NCBI RefSeq assembly: GCF_928381405.1
Contig: NZ_CAKMSB010000011.1
Coordinates: forward strand, 41,532-105,531
Source: Rothia nasisuis
GTDB taxonomy: Bacteria > Actinomycetota > Actinomycetes > Actinomycetales > Micrococcaceae
Reading direction: 5' to 3'
DNA: 64,000 nucleotides
Shown in pieces: positions 1 to 8,171 of this stretch. The notes under the pieces are model-generated. The model was not told the DNA's origin, made no database searches, and saw only the letters and a list, made by a program, of their open reading frames with translations. A program made the translations under genes and the position numbers. Each line of letters opens with the position of its first letter. Positions within the stretch are counted from its first letter, which is position 1.

Positions 1-1
1 A

Positions 2-991
2 ACAAGGGGTAAGTCGATACTGCAGGTTCAAAGTCCAGTTCTTCGAAAACTATCGCCATCAGTGTCCTTGAATAATCTGGCTACTCTTGACATAGTTCCA
101 CCAGATTTACAGGCAATAACTGATGCAGTGACCTCCGATATTGGTAGCCTCATTATTGAACCTTTCGTAGATTCCTCAACGGAGGAAAGCTTTCAAGAGA
201 GTGTTAAGTTCTTTACTCAAATTCGTGATTTCTGTCGCCAAATGAATTTGCTCCTAATTGTAGATGAATCGAAAACTGCATTTCGGACACAAAGTACTCT
301 AGCAGCAAACACGTTAGAGCTGGAGCCAGACATAATATGCCTTGGCGAGTCTTTGTCTGGAGGGATGTTACCTGTTGGTGCTAGTTGTATCCGAGAAACT
401 CTCTGGCACCAAGCATCGGATATCCTCCCTGGTATCACAACACCGAACGCGCAACTAGCTGGATATAACCTTGGTTCCGCAGTTTCACTTCAAGCTCTTG
501 AATTATACCGACAACCTGATTTCCTGTCACAGTCAGCGCTCACAGCGGAAATTTTTCATGCAGGTATTATTGACTTACTCAAAGATTTTACCTTTCTCTC
601 CAAATCCTATGGTTCCGGACTGTACTGGCAGCTCCAGTTCTCAAATCCGCTGACAGGTGCTATTGAAGCAGCTTTAACCGATATAACGGCTCGCTCTCCC
701 GGAGCACTTCGCCGATTACTTCAGGAAATTCCAGTACAGACTGGGCAGATGATTCTCACTTGCTCAGCGGAAATCGAAAAAACTCTTGAACAAATACAAT
801 TTAATCGAATAGTAACTAAACTCAATCAAGACCACCAAATACTTATTGACGTGAGTCGAGAGTCTGATAAAACAATTATAGTTACTCCTCCATTAACAAT
901 AACAGAGGAGGAAGCACAATACACAATTGATGCTCTTCGCGAAGTTCTTGCAGATATGTCAACAGTTCTTCACCTTCCCCACACACATTAG
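2..991 (+). CDS. Class-III aminotransferase-fold protein lacking the PLP lysine (5' end outside window)
   Basis: The reading frame is open to the window edge, so the N-terminus is missing; the GTG at 62 is only an internal candidate start. The visible part matches the large domain of class-III (ornithine/GSA-type) aminotransferases: SLIIEPF, then LLLIVDES with the Asp that normally contacts the PLP ring nitrogen (codon at 263-265), then CLGESLSGGMLPVGA. In the family this last motif carries the Schiff-base lysine; here the codon at 347-349 is GAG (Glu). The usual DEVQTGFGRTG motif is degraded to DESKTAFRTQS. Ordinary transaminase activity is therefore unlikely; it may be a degenerate subunit or have a different chemistry. 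It is followed after about 40 nt by an acyl carrier protein gene. Base composition is AT-rich like the next five genes, suggesting shared transfer. Confidence 0.7.
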   Translation, partial: TRGKSILQVQSPVLRKLSPSVSLNNLATLDIVPPDLQAITDAVTSDIGSLIIEPFVDSSTEESFQESVKFFTQIRDFCRQMNLLLIVDESKTAFRTQSTLAANTLELEPDIICLGESLSGGMLPVGASCIRETLWHQASDILPGITTPNAQLAGYNLGSAVSLQALELYRQPDFLSQSALTAEIFHAGIIDLLKDFTFLSKSYGSGLYWQLQFSNPLTGAIEAALTDITARSPGALRRLLQEIPVQTGQMILTCSAEIEKTLEQIQFNRIVTKLNQDHQILIDVSRESDKTIIVTPPLTITEEEAQYTIDALREVLADMSTVLHLPHTH

Positions 992-1029
992 TTTATACCA
1001 ACTTTATCAATTACAGATTAGGAACACAA

Positions 1030-1284
1030 ATGGATAACAATTTAACCTCTTTTCAACTTCTACAATCACTACTGATTGAGCGCATGTCTATTGATTCCGA
1101 TGAAATTATTCCGAAGGCAAGTCTCCGTGATGATTTAGGTATGGATTCTTTAGACGCCCTAGAACTGGTTGCTGGTCTCGATGAGGATCTCGGGATTAAA
1201 TTGTCTGAAGAACACCTCGCAAATTTATATACTGTACAAGATGTCGTACACTACATTGATCGAGCTCGTGCAGGTGATATTTGA
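1030..1284 (+). CDS. Acyl carrier protein
   Basis: An 84-residue acidic protein with the ACP signature DDLGMDSLDALEL; Ser40 in GMDSL is the expected 4'-phosphopantetheine attachment site. Length and motif placement match free-standing ACPs. It would carry acyl or polyketide intermediates for the ketosynthase encoded immediately downstream, whose ATG overlaps this gene's stop (TGATG). A PPTase gene at the end of the same block could load it. This is a dedicated secondary-metabolism ACP by context rather than the housekeeping AcpP; that is inference from the neighbours and low GC. Confidence 0.93.
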   Translation: MDNNLTSFQLLQSLLIERMSIDSDEIIPKASLRDDLGMDSLDALELVAGLDEDLGIKLSEEHLANLYTVQDVVHYIDRARAGDI

Positions 1285-2507
1285 TGCAAAAAAGGGTAGT
1301 TGTCACTGGATTAGCACCTGTGACTCCAATTGGTATAGGAAAAGATGAATTTGAAGAGGGCTGGGTAACAAATCGCAAAGGAATAACTCGTGTAAAAGGA
1401 TTCGACACTAGTACATATCCAACAAAAATTGCAGGTGAAATAAATATTGATTTTTCACGCTGGCTCTCAAATCGTGAAATAAAGAAAATGGATCGGTTTA
1501 CTACACTTTCCGTTATCGCAGCAGATCTTGCAATTTATGATGCTAAGCTAGACACTGAAAAAATTGGTGACCGAGTTGGAACCTTTATAGGAACTGCATG
1601 CGGTGGCGCAGATAGCTGGCTAGATGGTGGACGTGCCATATCTCAAGGCCGAAGGGTCGGCCCACGTATTGTTCCAAACGGAATGGCTAATAGCGCAGCA
1701 TCTCATGTGAGTATTCGACACAATCTCTGCGGACCTAGCATGGCCCCTGTAAGCGCTTGTTCGTCAGGTCTCGACTCTATCATCAGCGCCGCCCAATCAA
1801 TTTCACTAGGAGAGATTGATATAGCTATAGCTGGTGGAGCTGATGCACCGGTTTCTCCCATCCCTTTCGGTGGCTTCTGCGTAATGGGTGCAATGTCACG
1901 AAGTAATGAAACACCTGCATCAGCTAGTCGACCATTTAGCAATAATCGCGATGGTTTTGTCATTGCTGAAGGTGCAGCATTGCTTGTCCTCGAAGAGTAT
2001 AATCACGCAAAGGCAAGAAATGTCCCAATATATGCAGAGCTAAAGGGTTTTGGTCGCAGCTCAGATGCATTCCATATCACTCAACCAAGCACTGAAGGTA
2101 TTGGTGCACAACGCGCCATGCATGCCGCCCTTAATTCAGCAGGAATTGAGCCGTCGAAGATTGATTATATTGCAGCGCATGGAACAGCAACCCAACTTAA
2201 TGATATTTCCGAGACTTTAGCAATTAAAAATGTTTTCTACAAGCATGCTTATAGCCTCAAGGTATCATCTCTAAAAGGAAATCTTGGACATTCGCTCGGA
2301 GCAGCAGGCCCAACTGCAGCTATCTCAGCAATTCAAGGAATTTGTTCAGGAAAAGTTCCAGGAACTGCAAATTTAAATTATCCTGACCCGAAATTAGATC
2401 TTAATTTCTTACCCAACGAACCCCAGCAAATAGATCCAGAGTACGTAATGGTAAACAGTAATGCTTTTGGAGGGGAAAATATCTCAGTTATTTTTTCAAA
2501 AATCTAA
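1284..2507 (+). CDS. Beta-ketoacyl-ACP synthase II-type (FabF-like) ketosynthase
   Basis: A 407-residue thiolase-fold condensing enzyme. The Cys-His-His triad is complete: Cys159 in VSACSSG, His299 in AAHGTATQLND, and His336 in KGNLGHSLGAAG. This predicts decarboxylative Claisen condensation of malonyl-ACP onto an acyl-ACP. ATG at 1284 overlaps the ACP stop codon, indicating translational coupling; a TTG three bases earlier is less likely. FabF-type enzymes occur both in fatty acid synthesis and as stand-alone ketosynthases in polyketide and polyene clusters; pairing with its own ACP, a dehydrogenase and a PPTase favours a specialised pathway. No chain-length factor or acyltransferase gene is visible in the window. 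Confidence 0.92.
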   Translation: MQKRVVVTGLAPVTPIGIGKDEFEEGWVTNRKGITRVKGFDTSTYPTKIAGEINIDFSRWLSNREIKKMDRFTTLSVIAADLAIYDAKLDTEKIGDRVGTFIGTACGGADSWLDGGRAISQGRRVGPRIVPNGMANSAASHVSIRHNLCGPSMAPVSACSSGLDSIISAAQSISLGEIDIAIAGGADAPVSPIPFGGFCVMGAMSRSNETPASASRPFSNNRDGFVIAEGAALLVLEEYNHAKARNVPIYAELKGFGRSSDAFHITQPSTEGIGAQRAMHAALNSAGIEPSKIDYIAAHGTATQLNDISETLAIKNVFYKHAYSLKVSSLKGNLGHSLGAAGPTAAISAIQGICSGKVPGTANLNYPDPKLDLNFLPNEPQQIDPEYVMVNSNAFGGENISVIFSKI

Positions 2508-2554
2508 TTATTGCATAAAATGAACTGTATTTTACAGATAAAAGGAGACAGAAA

Positions 2555-3394
2555 ATGGTCAACGATAAAAAAACTATTGTTATCACTGGTGCCAGCGACG
2601 GAATTGGGGCTGAAGCAGCTGAGCAGTTAAAGAGAGATGACGTGCGCCTTGTTCTTATAGGACGTTCTCCATCAAAGATGGAATCTGTAGCTGAATCAGT
2701 TGGAACGCCCAACTATCATATTGCCGACTTTTCCGTTCTTGACGATGTAAGACGTCTTGCAGATGAACTACTAACAAACTATGATTGTATTGATGTTCTA
2801 TCCAATAATGCAGGAGGTCTCTTCAGTGGGCCAATAAAAACAGTGGATGGGTTTGAAAAAACCTTCCAAGTTAATCATCTAGCACCATTTCTATTAACCC
2901 ATCTGCTTTTCGATCGTCTTATGACCAGTCAAGCACTTATCGTAAATACAGCGAGTATTGGTGCTAGACTCTTCTCAAAACTTGATCTCAATGACATCAA
3001 TACTTTCAATAACTTCACACCTAATCGGGCCTACGGAAACGGCAAATTAGCAAATATCCTATTCACTAGAGGGCTAGAAAAAAGATTTTCTAATCAGGGG
3101 ATTTCGTCAATTGCGTTTCACCCTGGAAACGTTGCTACAAGTTTTGCATCCGATACAACTAGCTATTTTAAGTGGGTCTATCACACCGCACTTAAAAATT
3201 TTTTAATAACACCTCAGCAAGGAGGTCAGAACTTAAAACGCTTTCTTGACCCACACAATCGTAATCAATGGATTTCTGGAACATATTATAACGAAAAAGG
3301 AAAGCCATCACGGACACATCGGCTTGCTTACGACGATTCGATTGTTGAGGCTCACTGGCGTAAGAGTTGTGAACTTCTTGATATTTCTTGGTAA
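2555..3394 (+). CDS. Short-chain dehydrogenase/reductase (retinol-dehydrogenase-like)
   Basis: A 279-residue Rossmann oxidoreductase. TGASDGIG (residues 11-18) is the NAD(P)-binding glycine motif, NNAG is at 84-87, and the catalytic Ser134, Tyr160 and Lys164 (YGNGK) are all present. An extended C-terminal half with HPGNVATSF is typical of the RDH/WW-oxidoreductase branch rather than FabG. AAAGGAGA about 8 nt upstream of ATG 2555 is a good ribosome binding site. In this block it could reduce a beta-keto or aldehyde intermediate carried on the ACP or on a released product; substrate cannot be read from sequence. Confidence 0.88.
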   Translation: MVNDKKTIVITGASDGIGAEAAEQLKRDDVRLVLIGRSPSKMESVAESVGTPNYHIADFSVLDDVRRLADELLTNYDCIDVLSNNAGGLFSGPIKTVDGFEKTFQVNHLAPFLLTHLLFDRLMTSQALIVNTASIGARLFSKLDLNDINTFNNFTPNRAYGNGKLANILFTRGLEKRFSNQGISSIAFHPGNVATSFASDTTSYFKWVYHTALKNFLITPQQGGQNLKRFLDPHNRNQWISGTYYNEKGKPSRTHRLAYDDSIVEAHWRKSCELLDISW

Positions 3395-3439
3395 TTTACT
3401 AAAATCTATCTCAATTTATAAACTAAGGATTAAAATATA

Positions 3440-5023
3440 ATGCACACATCACGACGTAATCTGTTTAAAGGATCTCTCATCGCCGCAGGAGCTGGTCTTG
3501 CCAGCTGTATAACTGCGCGTTCAACCGCTGCAGACGTCGCATCTCTTCCAAAGCAATCCTATACAAATATTGTTGTTGGATCAGGTTACGGTGCTGCAGT
3601 AGCTGCATATCGTCTCACCAAGAAAGGACACCGTGTTCTGCTCCTTGAGATGGGACAGCGATGGAATCAACCCAGCAGTGATGGAAAAATATTCCCAAGT
3701 ATGCTTACCCCTGATGAACGCTCTGTGTGGCTTGGTCATTCCACTTCTCAACCGGTCAAGACAATCGAAGGTATTTCTTTGGATCAGTCAGTTCCTTACG
3801 GGGCTGGTATACTTGATTTTAAATCTCTTGGTCAAATGTCTGTTTATCGGGGTATTGGTTATGGTGGCGGCTCATTGGTCAACGGTGGAATCTCCCCTCG
3901 GCCATCAAGAAATGTGCTCTCAAATGTGCTTCCACAAATAGCTGACAACAACTTTTTTCGATATTATCTACCACTTGCTGAACGCCGTCTTAATCTAAAT
4001 AGCATTAATCCAAATTTTTTTGAGGAAACTGAGTGGTACCAGTTTTCACGTACAGCTCGAGATTCAGCAAAACGCGCTGGGTACGATATAGCAAATATGC
4101 CAAATTTTTATGATTTTAGTTATATGGAACGAGAAGCGGCTGGTACTGTTCCTAAATCAGCACTTGCAAATGAATTGATTTATGGCAACAATTATGGACG
4201 CAAATCTCTAACACATACTTACCTGTCCCGGGCAGAACAGACTGGGCTGCTCACAGTACAGACGCTAACTGAAGTTATATCAATCAATGCACTTGCTACG
4301 GGAGGGTTTGAGCTTTTCTGCATCGAACGGAACAAGTCAGGAATGACTATAGGCAATATGACGTTCCGTGCTAAAAAAATTTTTCTTGGGGCTGGATCGG
4401 TCGGAACAACTGAAATTCTACTTCGTTCCCAAGAAAATGGCGGATTAACACGTTTATCTCCTGAGGTTGGTAAGGGATGGGGAACAAACGGAAACATCAC
4501 TTTTGGCCGCACTAACCCAAACAATCTGCCTACAGGTTCTAACCAGTCAACGATAGCCGTTACCGGTATAGACTGTCGTTTATCCTTGGGTACATATAAT
4601 GAAGTGGCTCCGCTACCGCTAGGGTTCGAAAATTACATTTCTTACTATCTGAGTATCGCTGAGACCTCTGAAAGGTGTGAAATCAAGCTTGTGGATGGAC
4701 AACCTCAAGTTACATGGAAAGTTTCTCAAGCAGATGAAGCAATTGCGAAAGTCCGTCAAACATTCGACCGCATAAATGACATGGAGGGCACTTCTTATAG
4801 AACTGACCTTTTTGGATATGAGGGTAAGATTTTTACTAATGACTGGACATATCACCCTCTTGGAGGTGCCGTATTTGGTAAAGCAACAAACGATAAGGGT
4901 GGACTTAAAGGTCATGAAGGGTTAGTTGTAGTTGATGGGGCGCTTTTGCCTGGTTCTATCGGAGTTAACCCACTGCTAACAATTACAGCTCTTGCGGAGA
5001 GAATCATGGACAGCAACTTATAA
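3440..5023 (+). CDS. Exported cholesterol-oxidase-family GMC flavoenzyme
   Basis: A 527-residue FAD oxidoreductase aligning by eye along its length with actinobacterial cholesterol oxidases. It starts with a twin-arginine signal (SRRNLFKG) followed by a hydrophobic stretch ending LASC, so it may be Tat-exported and possibly lipidated at Cys23. VVGSGYGAA (46-53) binds FAD; GYGGGSLVNGG (140-150) is the family signature. The residues equivalent to the Streptomyces enzyme's catalytic Glu361, His447 and Asn485 are kept (Glu388, His472, Asn510). The reaction would be O2-dependent oxidation of a secondary alcohol to a ketone, releasing H2O2. Homologues also serve in polyketide pathways (PimE in pimaricin), which fits the ACP/ketosynthase context better than sterol degradation. 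Confidence 0.9.
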   Translation: MHTSRRNLFKGSLIAAGAGLASCITARSTAADVASLPKQSYTNIVVGSGYGAAVAAYRLTKKGHRVLLLEMGQRWNQPSSDGKIFPSMLTPDERSVWLGHSTSQPVKTIEGISLDQSVPYGAGILDFKSLGQMSVYRGIGYGGGSLVNGGISPRPSRNVLSNVLPQIADNNFFRYYLPLAERRLNLNSINPNFFEETEWYQFSRTARDSAKRAGYDIANMPNFYDFSYMEREAAGTVPKSALANELIYGNNYGRKSLTHTYLSRAEQTGLLTVQTLTEVISINALATGGFELFCIERNKSGMTIGNMTFRAKKIFLGAGSVGTTEILLRSQENGGLTRLSPEVGKGWGTNGNITFGRTNPNNLPTGSNQSTIAVTGIDCRLSLGTYNEVAPLPLGFENYISYYLSIAETSERCEIKLVDGQPQVTWKVSQADEAIAKVRQTFDRINDMEGTSYRTDLFGYEGKIFTNDWTYHPLGGAVFGKATNDKGGLKGHEGLVVVDGALLPGSIGVNPLLTITALAERIMDSNL

Positions 5024-5096
5024 GAATGTTTTCACATATACATGATTATCTTATCGCAATTTTGTGTTGCACACTGAGAAATATTTATAGATAAAT

Positions 5097-5792
5097 ATGG
5101 AAATACTAAAAGTCGATTCAGCTTTCATTGCACTTGAGCATGAGATTCACTACCCAATTAAAATTCTTTCCGATGCTGAGCAGGAGGTTGCTGAAAAATG
5201 GAATACAAAGCGGCGTCTTGAGTTCACGGGTGGTCGAGTATGCGCGAAAACAGCACTTAAATATTTAGGATCAAAGAAATACAGAGATATACTCAGGCTT
5301 CCCGATGGAAGCCCCTCCTGGCCAGCAAAAGTGGTAGGAAGTATTGCACATTGTCAAGATTTTTACGCTGCTATTGTCGGATGTAGCGCTAATTTTGCAG
5401 CTTTGGGTATAGATGTTGAGCCTAATGAAAGACTACCTATTCATATAATTAATAGGATTGCTTCTAACGATGAACTAAATAGTCTTAAATTGTTACATGA
5501 AGAGCAATCGAATTTAGCATGGGATCGGTTGCTCTTCTGCGCAAAAGAAGCAGCTTTTAAAGCTATTTATCAAGGCTATGGACAGTTCTTGACTACAGCT
5601 GATATGCAAGTATTGATGAAGTCAAACAGCACAGAATTTATTGTAAGATATAAATATCGTGAACTTACTAAATTAGTTGAGTTATCTAGAGAAGTTAAAG
5701 GGTCGTTCAAGCTCTTACACGGAAGGCTTGTTGTGTTTGTCTTAATTTGTGCACCTAGTAGCGTGGAAGCGCCACTTGATGAACTGTGTTAG
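5097..5792 (+). CDS. 4'-phosphopantetheinyl transferase, EntD/Sfp type
   Basis: A 231-residue protein with the PPTase signatures GSIAHC (81-86), GIDVEP (104-109) with the Mg-binding Asp106 and Glu108, and FCAKEAAFKA (147-156) with the WxxKEAxxK-type Lys150, Glu151 and Lys155. It would transfer phosphopantetheine from CoA to Ser40 of the cluster ACP. Length and motif spacing fit the EntD-like, specialised-metabolism class rather than the shorter AcpS. It is the last gene of the AT-rich block, about 75 nt after the flavoenzyme and convergent with the tetR-type gene. Its presence supports a self-contained pathway. Confidence 0.9.
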   Translation: MEILKVDSAFIALEHEIHYPIKILSDAEQEVAEKWNTKRRLEFTGGRVCAKTALKYLGSKKYRDILRLPDGSPSWPAKVVGSIAHCQDFYAAIVGCSANFAALGIDVEPNERLPIHIINRIASNDELNSLKLLHEEQSNLAWDRLLFCAKEAAFKAIYQGYGQFLTTADMQVLMKSNSTEFIVRYKYRELTKLVELSREVKGSFKLLHGRLVVFVLICAPSSVEAPLDELC

Positions 5793-5852
5793 CTCAACCT
5801 TATGTTCGATTTAGCAATATACAAAATTTTCTTTTTAATTTAATAGTCAAAA

Positions 5853-6539
5853 TTATTCAGTGAAGGTTGCATCCACGAATCGATATAGACGTTCAGCGTG
5901 GTCTTCTGTTGCCTGCCCGGAAATAATCATTATCCACATGTTTTGAATCATCTGAAGCAAATCCGAACGCTCAGTTGTAGCTTGTGACATTAGGTGGGTT
6001 CCACTAAAGAAACCAATGAGTAGTCTCGCGAGGGTTGGAGCAGGAATCGTATTTCTGAAGACCTTTTCTACCTGGGCGCGTTCGATGATAACCTGAGCAC
6101 TTCTCGCCCAAGCTTCATAGAACTCCTGTGCAGCTTCTTGTAAAGATGCTTCATCTGTGCCCAAACGAAACCCTGCTCGCACAATGGGATCGGTCAAAAG
6201 CTGATCAACTACAGCACGTGAAACCCCAATCAACTGTTCAACGGGCCCTTGCTCCGGGTCTACCCTTTGCATAATAGCCTCATAGGATCTGCTGTGCTGC
6301 TCGCTTATCACTGCGTGCGCCAGTTGATCCTTGTTCTGAAAGTAGAAGTATATTGAGCCCAGAGAGACTCCCGATTCATCAGAAATATCTTTCAGGCTAG
6401 TTGCCGCATATCCCTTTTGATCAAAAACCACACTGGCTCCCACAATGATTGCCTGACGTGTTCTCTGGGAGCGTTGCTGCACGGGAGTTCTGCCATCTGC
6501 CTTTTTAGTGCTACCTCTGTTTAAACCGTACGAACTCAT
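5853..6539 (-). CDS. TetR-family regulator resembling gamma-butyrolactone receptors
   Basis: About 228 residues, starting at ATG 6539, which follows a strong AGGAGAGGGGAGG ribosome binding region; the frame is open further upstream but without such a site. The N-terminal helix-turn-helix (RTRQAIIVGASVVFDQKGYA ... VSLGSIYFYFQNKDQLA) and the distal RAGFRLGTDE and FSGTHLMSQ segments resemble the ScbR/ArpA branch of autoregulator receptors. No AfsA-type synthase is seen in the window. It is convergent with the PPTase gene and divergent from thyA. The palindrome at 6656-6673 in the divergent gap is a candidate operator. TetR assignment is firm; butyrolactone-receptor membership is by pattern recognition only. 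Confidence 0.8.
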   Translation of the reverse strand: MSSYGLNRGSTKKADGRTPVQQRSQRTRQAIIVGASVVFDQKGYAATSLKDISDESGVSLGSIYFYFQNKDQLAHAVISEQHSRSYEAIMQRVDPEQGPVEQLIGVSRAVVDQLLTDPIVRAGFRLGTDEASLQEAAQEFYEAWARSAQVIIERAQVEKVFRNTIPAPTLARLLIGFFSGTHLMSQATTERSDLLQMIQNMWIMIISGQATEDHAERLYRFVDATFTE

Positions 6540-6655
6540 CACGGCCTCCCCTCTCCTGGTAGTAAGTAATAAATCTTCACCCGATTGATTGTACGTCGTG
6601 CCCTCAGACGCTGCTGCTTCAGCATGAAGTGGCACTGTGCTACGGAATAACCGCA

Positions 6656-6673
6656 TTGGTAAACTGTTACCAA
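6656..6673. promoter_or_regulatory. Perfect inverted repeat, candidate TetR operator
   Basis: TTGGTAA-ACTG-TTACCAA: 7-bp perfect arms with a 4-nt centre, 30 bp upstream of thyA and about 117 bp upstream of the divergent tetR-type gene. Size and symmetry suit a TetR dimer site; binding is inferred. Confidence 0.5.
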
Positions 6674-6702
6674 CGTTAAGACCGTTCACAGAAAAGAAGA
6701 GC

Positions 6703-7521
6703 ATGCCGATTCCTACCCCCTATGAAGACCTCTTGCGTGAGATCATGGCAACCGGTGATGAGAAGTCTGATCGCACAAGCACCGGCACCAAGAGCGTCTT
6801 CGGCCGCCAAATGCGCTTCGACCTCTCCGAAAGTTTCCCACTCATCACCACCAAGAAAGTGCACTTCAAGTCGGTGGTCATTGAGCTACTCTGGTTCCTG
6901 CGCGGAGAATCTAACGTGCGCTGGTTGCAGGAGCGCGGCGTCACCATCTGGGACGAGTGGGCAGACGAAGACGGCGAACTAGGCCCGGTCTACGGGATGC
7001 AGTGGCGCTCCTGGCCCACCAACAAGGGCCAAGCCATCGACCAGATCGCCAAGGTCATCGACTCTTTGAAAAACAACCCAGATTCCCGCCGCCACATTGT
7101 CTCAGCCTGGAACCCAGCCGAGGTGGACGACATGGCCCTTCCCCCCTGCCATGCCCTCTTCCAGTTCTACGTCAAGACCCGAGAGAATGGTCAGAAAGAG
7201 TTGTCTTGCCAGCTCTACCAGCGCTCTGCCGATATGTTCTTGGGTGTTCCTTTCAACATTGCCTCCTACGCCCTGCTCACCCAGCTCATCGCCGAAGAGG
7301 TAGGCATGGTGCCCGGCGAATTCGTCTGGACCGGCGGTGACTGCCACATCTATTCCAACCACTACGAGCAGGTTGAAGAGCAGCTATCCCGGGATCCCTA
7401 CCCCTACCCACGCCTGCGCATTAAAAACAAGAAGCCCTCAATTTTTGACTACGAGTTCGAGGACTTTGAGCTGGTGGACTACCGCCACCACCCCCTGATT
7501 AAAGCACCTATTGCGGTTTAG
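6703..7521 (+). CDS. thyA: Thymidylate synthase
   Basis: A 272-residue ThyA. It methylates dUMP to dTMP using methylenetetrahydrofolate. The nucleophile lies in [12 protein letters not shown] (Cys149), with the phosphate-binding [11 protein letters not shown] segment before it and [20 protein letters not shown] and IYSNHYEQ after it, all in family order. ATG 6703 is chosen because [11 protein letters not shown] is the conserved N-terminus; the SD is weak. folA follows after 14 nt, the usual functional pair since ThyA generates the dihydrofolate that FolA reduces. Confidence 0.97.
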   Translation: MPIPTPYEDLLREIMATGDEKSDRTSTGTKSVFGRQMRFDLSESFPLITTKKVHFKSVVIELLWFLRGESNVRWLQERGVTIWDEWADEDGELGPVYGMQWRSWPTNKGQAIDQIAKVIDSLKNNPDSRRHIVSAWNPAEVDDMALPPCHALFQFYVKTRENGQKELSCQLYQRSADMFLGVPFNIASYALLTQLIAEEVGMVPGEFVWTGGDCHIYSNHYEQVEEQLSRDPYPYPRLRIKNKKPSIFDYEFEDFELVDYRHHPLIKAPIAV

Positions 7522-7535
7522 GTACGGGCACAGCT

Positions 7536-8171
7536 ATGAGCATGAAGGGGAAAGAAAATCCCGGCTTGCAGTATCTGCCTGAACTAGCGGCCATCTGGGC
7601 GCAGGCAAGTAACGGGGTGATTGGCCGCGACGGCGATATGCCCTGGTACGCCCCCGAAGATTTAGCCCACTTCAAGGCAGCCACACTGGGAGCCCCGGTC
7701 ATGATGGGCCGGGTGACCTGGGAGTCCTACCCGCCCCGCTTCCGCCCCCTGCCGGGGCGGCTCAACCTGGTGATTACGCGTTCTGTCTCGCAGGTTGAAG
7801 AGAAGGACGGCGCCGTCTGGGTTCCCTCCCTCGACGCAGCTTTGGGAGCGGCGCAGAGTTTAGCTCCGGACGCCCCCACCTACTGGGTCCTTGGCGGCGG
7901 CTCTCTCTACACCGAGGCCCTACACCGCACCGACCTGCCCGGAGTAGCGGGTTGGCAGGTAACCCGGGTGGAGCGCACCCTCTTTGAGGCTGAGATTCCC
8001 GGTGATACCTACGCCCCTGAACTGGGGGCCGACTGGGCACTAGTTGCTGAGGACGCACCCGTCCGCTCTGAAAAAGGCTATGCGCTGACCGCCACCGGCG
8101 AGAAGCTCCCTCTCACCATGCGGTTCCAGACCCTGCGCCGGGAGCCCGTAAAAGCTAGACTGAAACCATGA
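7536..8171 (+). CDS. folA: Dihydrofolate reductase
   Basis: A 211-residue protein with the DHFR core: [29 protein letters not shown] with the acidic active-site residue, [10 protein letters not shown] and [12 protein letters not shown]. It reduces dihydrofolate to tetrahydrofolate with NADPH. It is longer than typical 160-residue DHFRs because of an N-terminal extension and a C-terminal tail; two in-frame ATGs (7536, 7542) lie close together. It is 14 nt behind thyA and overlaps asd by 4 nt (ATGA). Confidence 0.95.
   Translation: MSMKGKENPGLQYLPELAAIWAQASNGVIGRDGDMPWYAPEDLAHFKAATLGAPVMMGRVTWESYPPRFRPLPGRLNLVITRSVSQVEEKDGAVWVPSLDAALGAAQSLAPDAPTYWVLGGGSLYTEALHRTDLPGVAGWQVTRVERTLFEAEIPGDTYAPELGADWALVAEDAPVRSEKGYALTATGEKLPLTMRFQTLRREPVKARLKP
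8156..8167 (+). promoter_or_regulatory. Putative leaderless promoter -10 for asd
   Basis: TAGACT at 8156-8161 followed by exactly 6 nt before the asd ATG, inside the end of folA. This spacing places the transcription start at or next to the A of ATG. No clear -35 was found. Confidence 0.4.
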
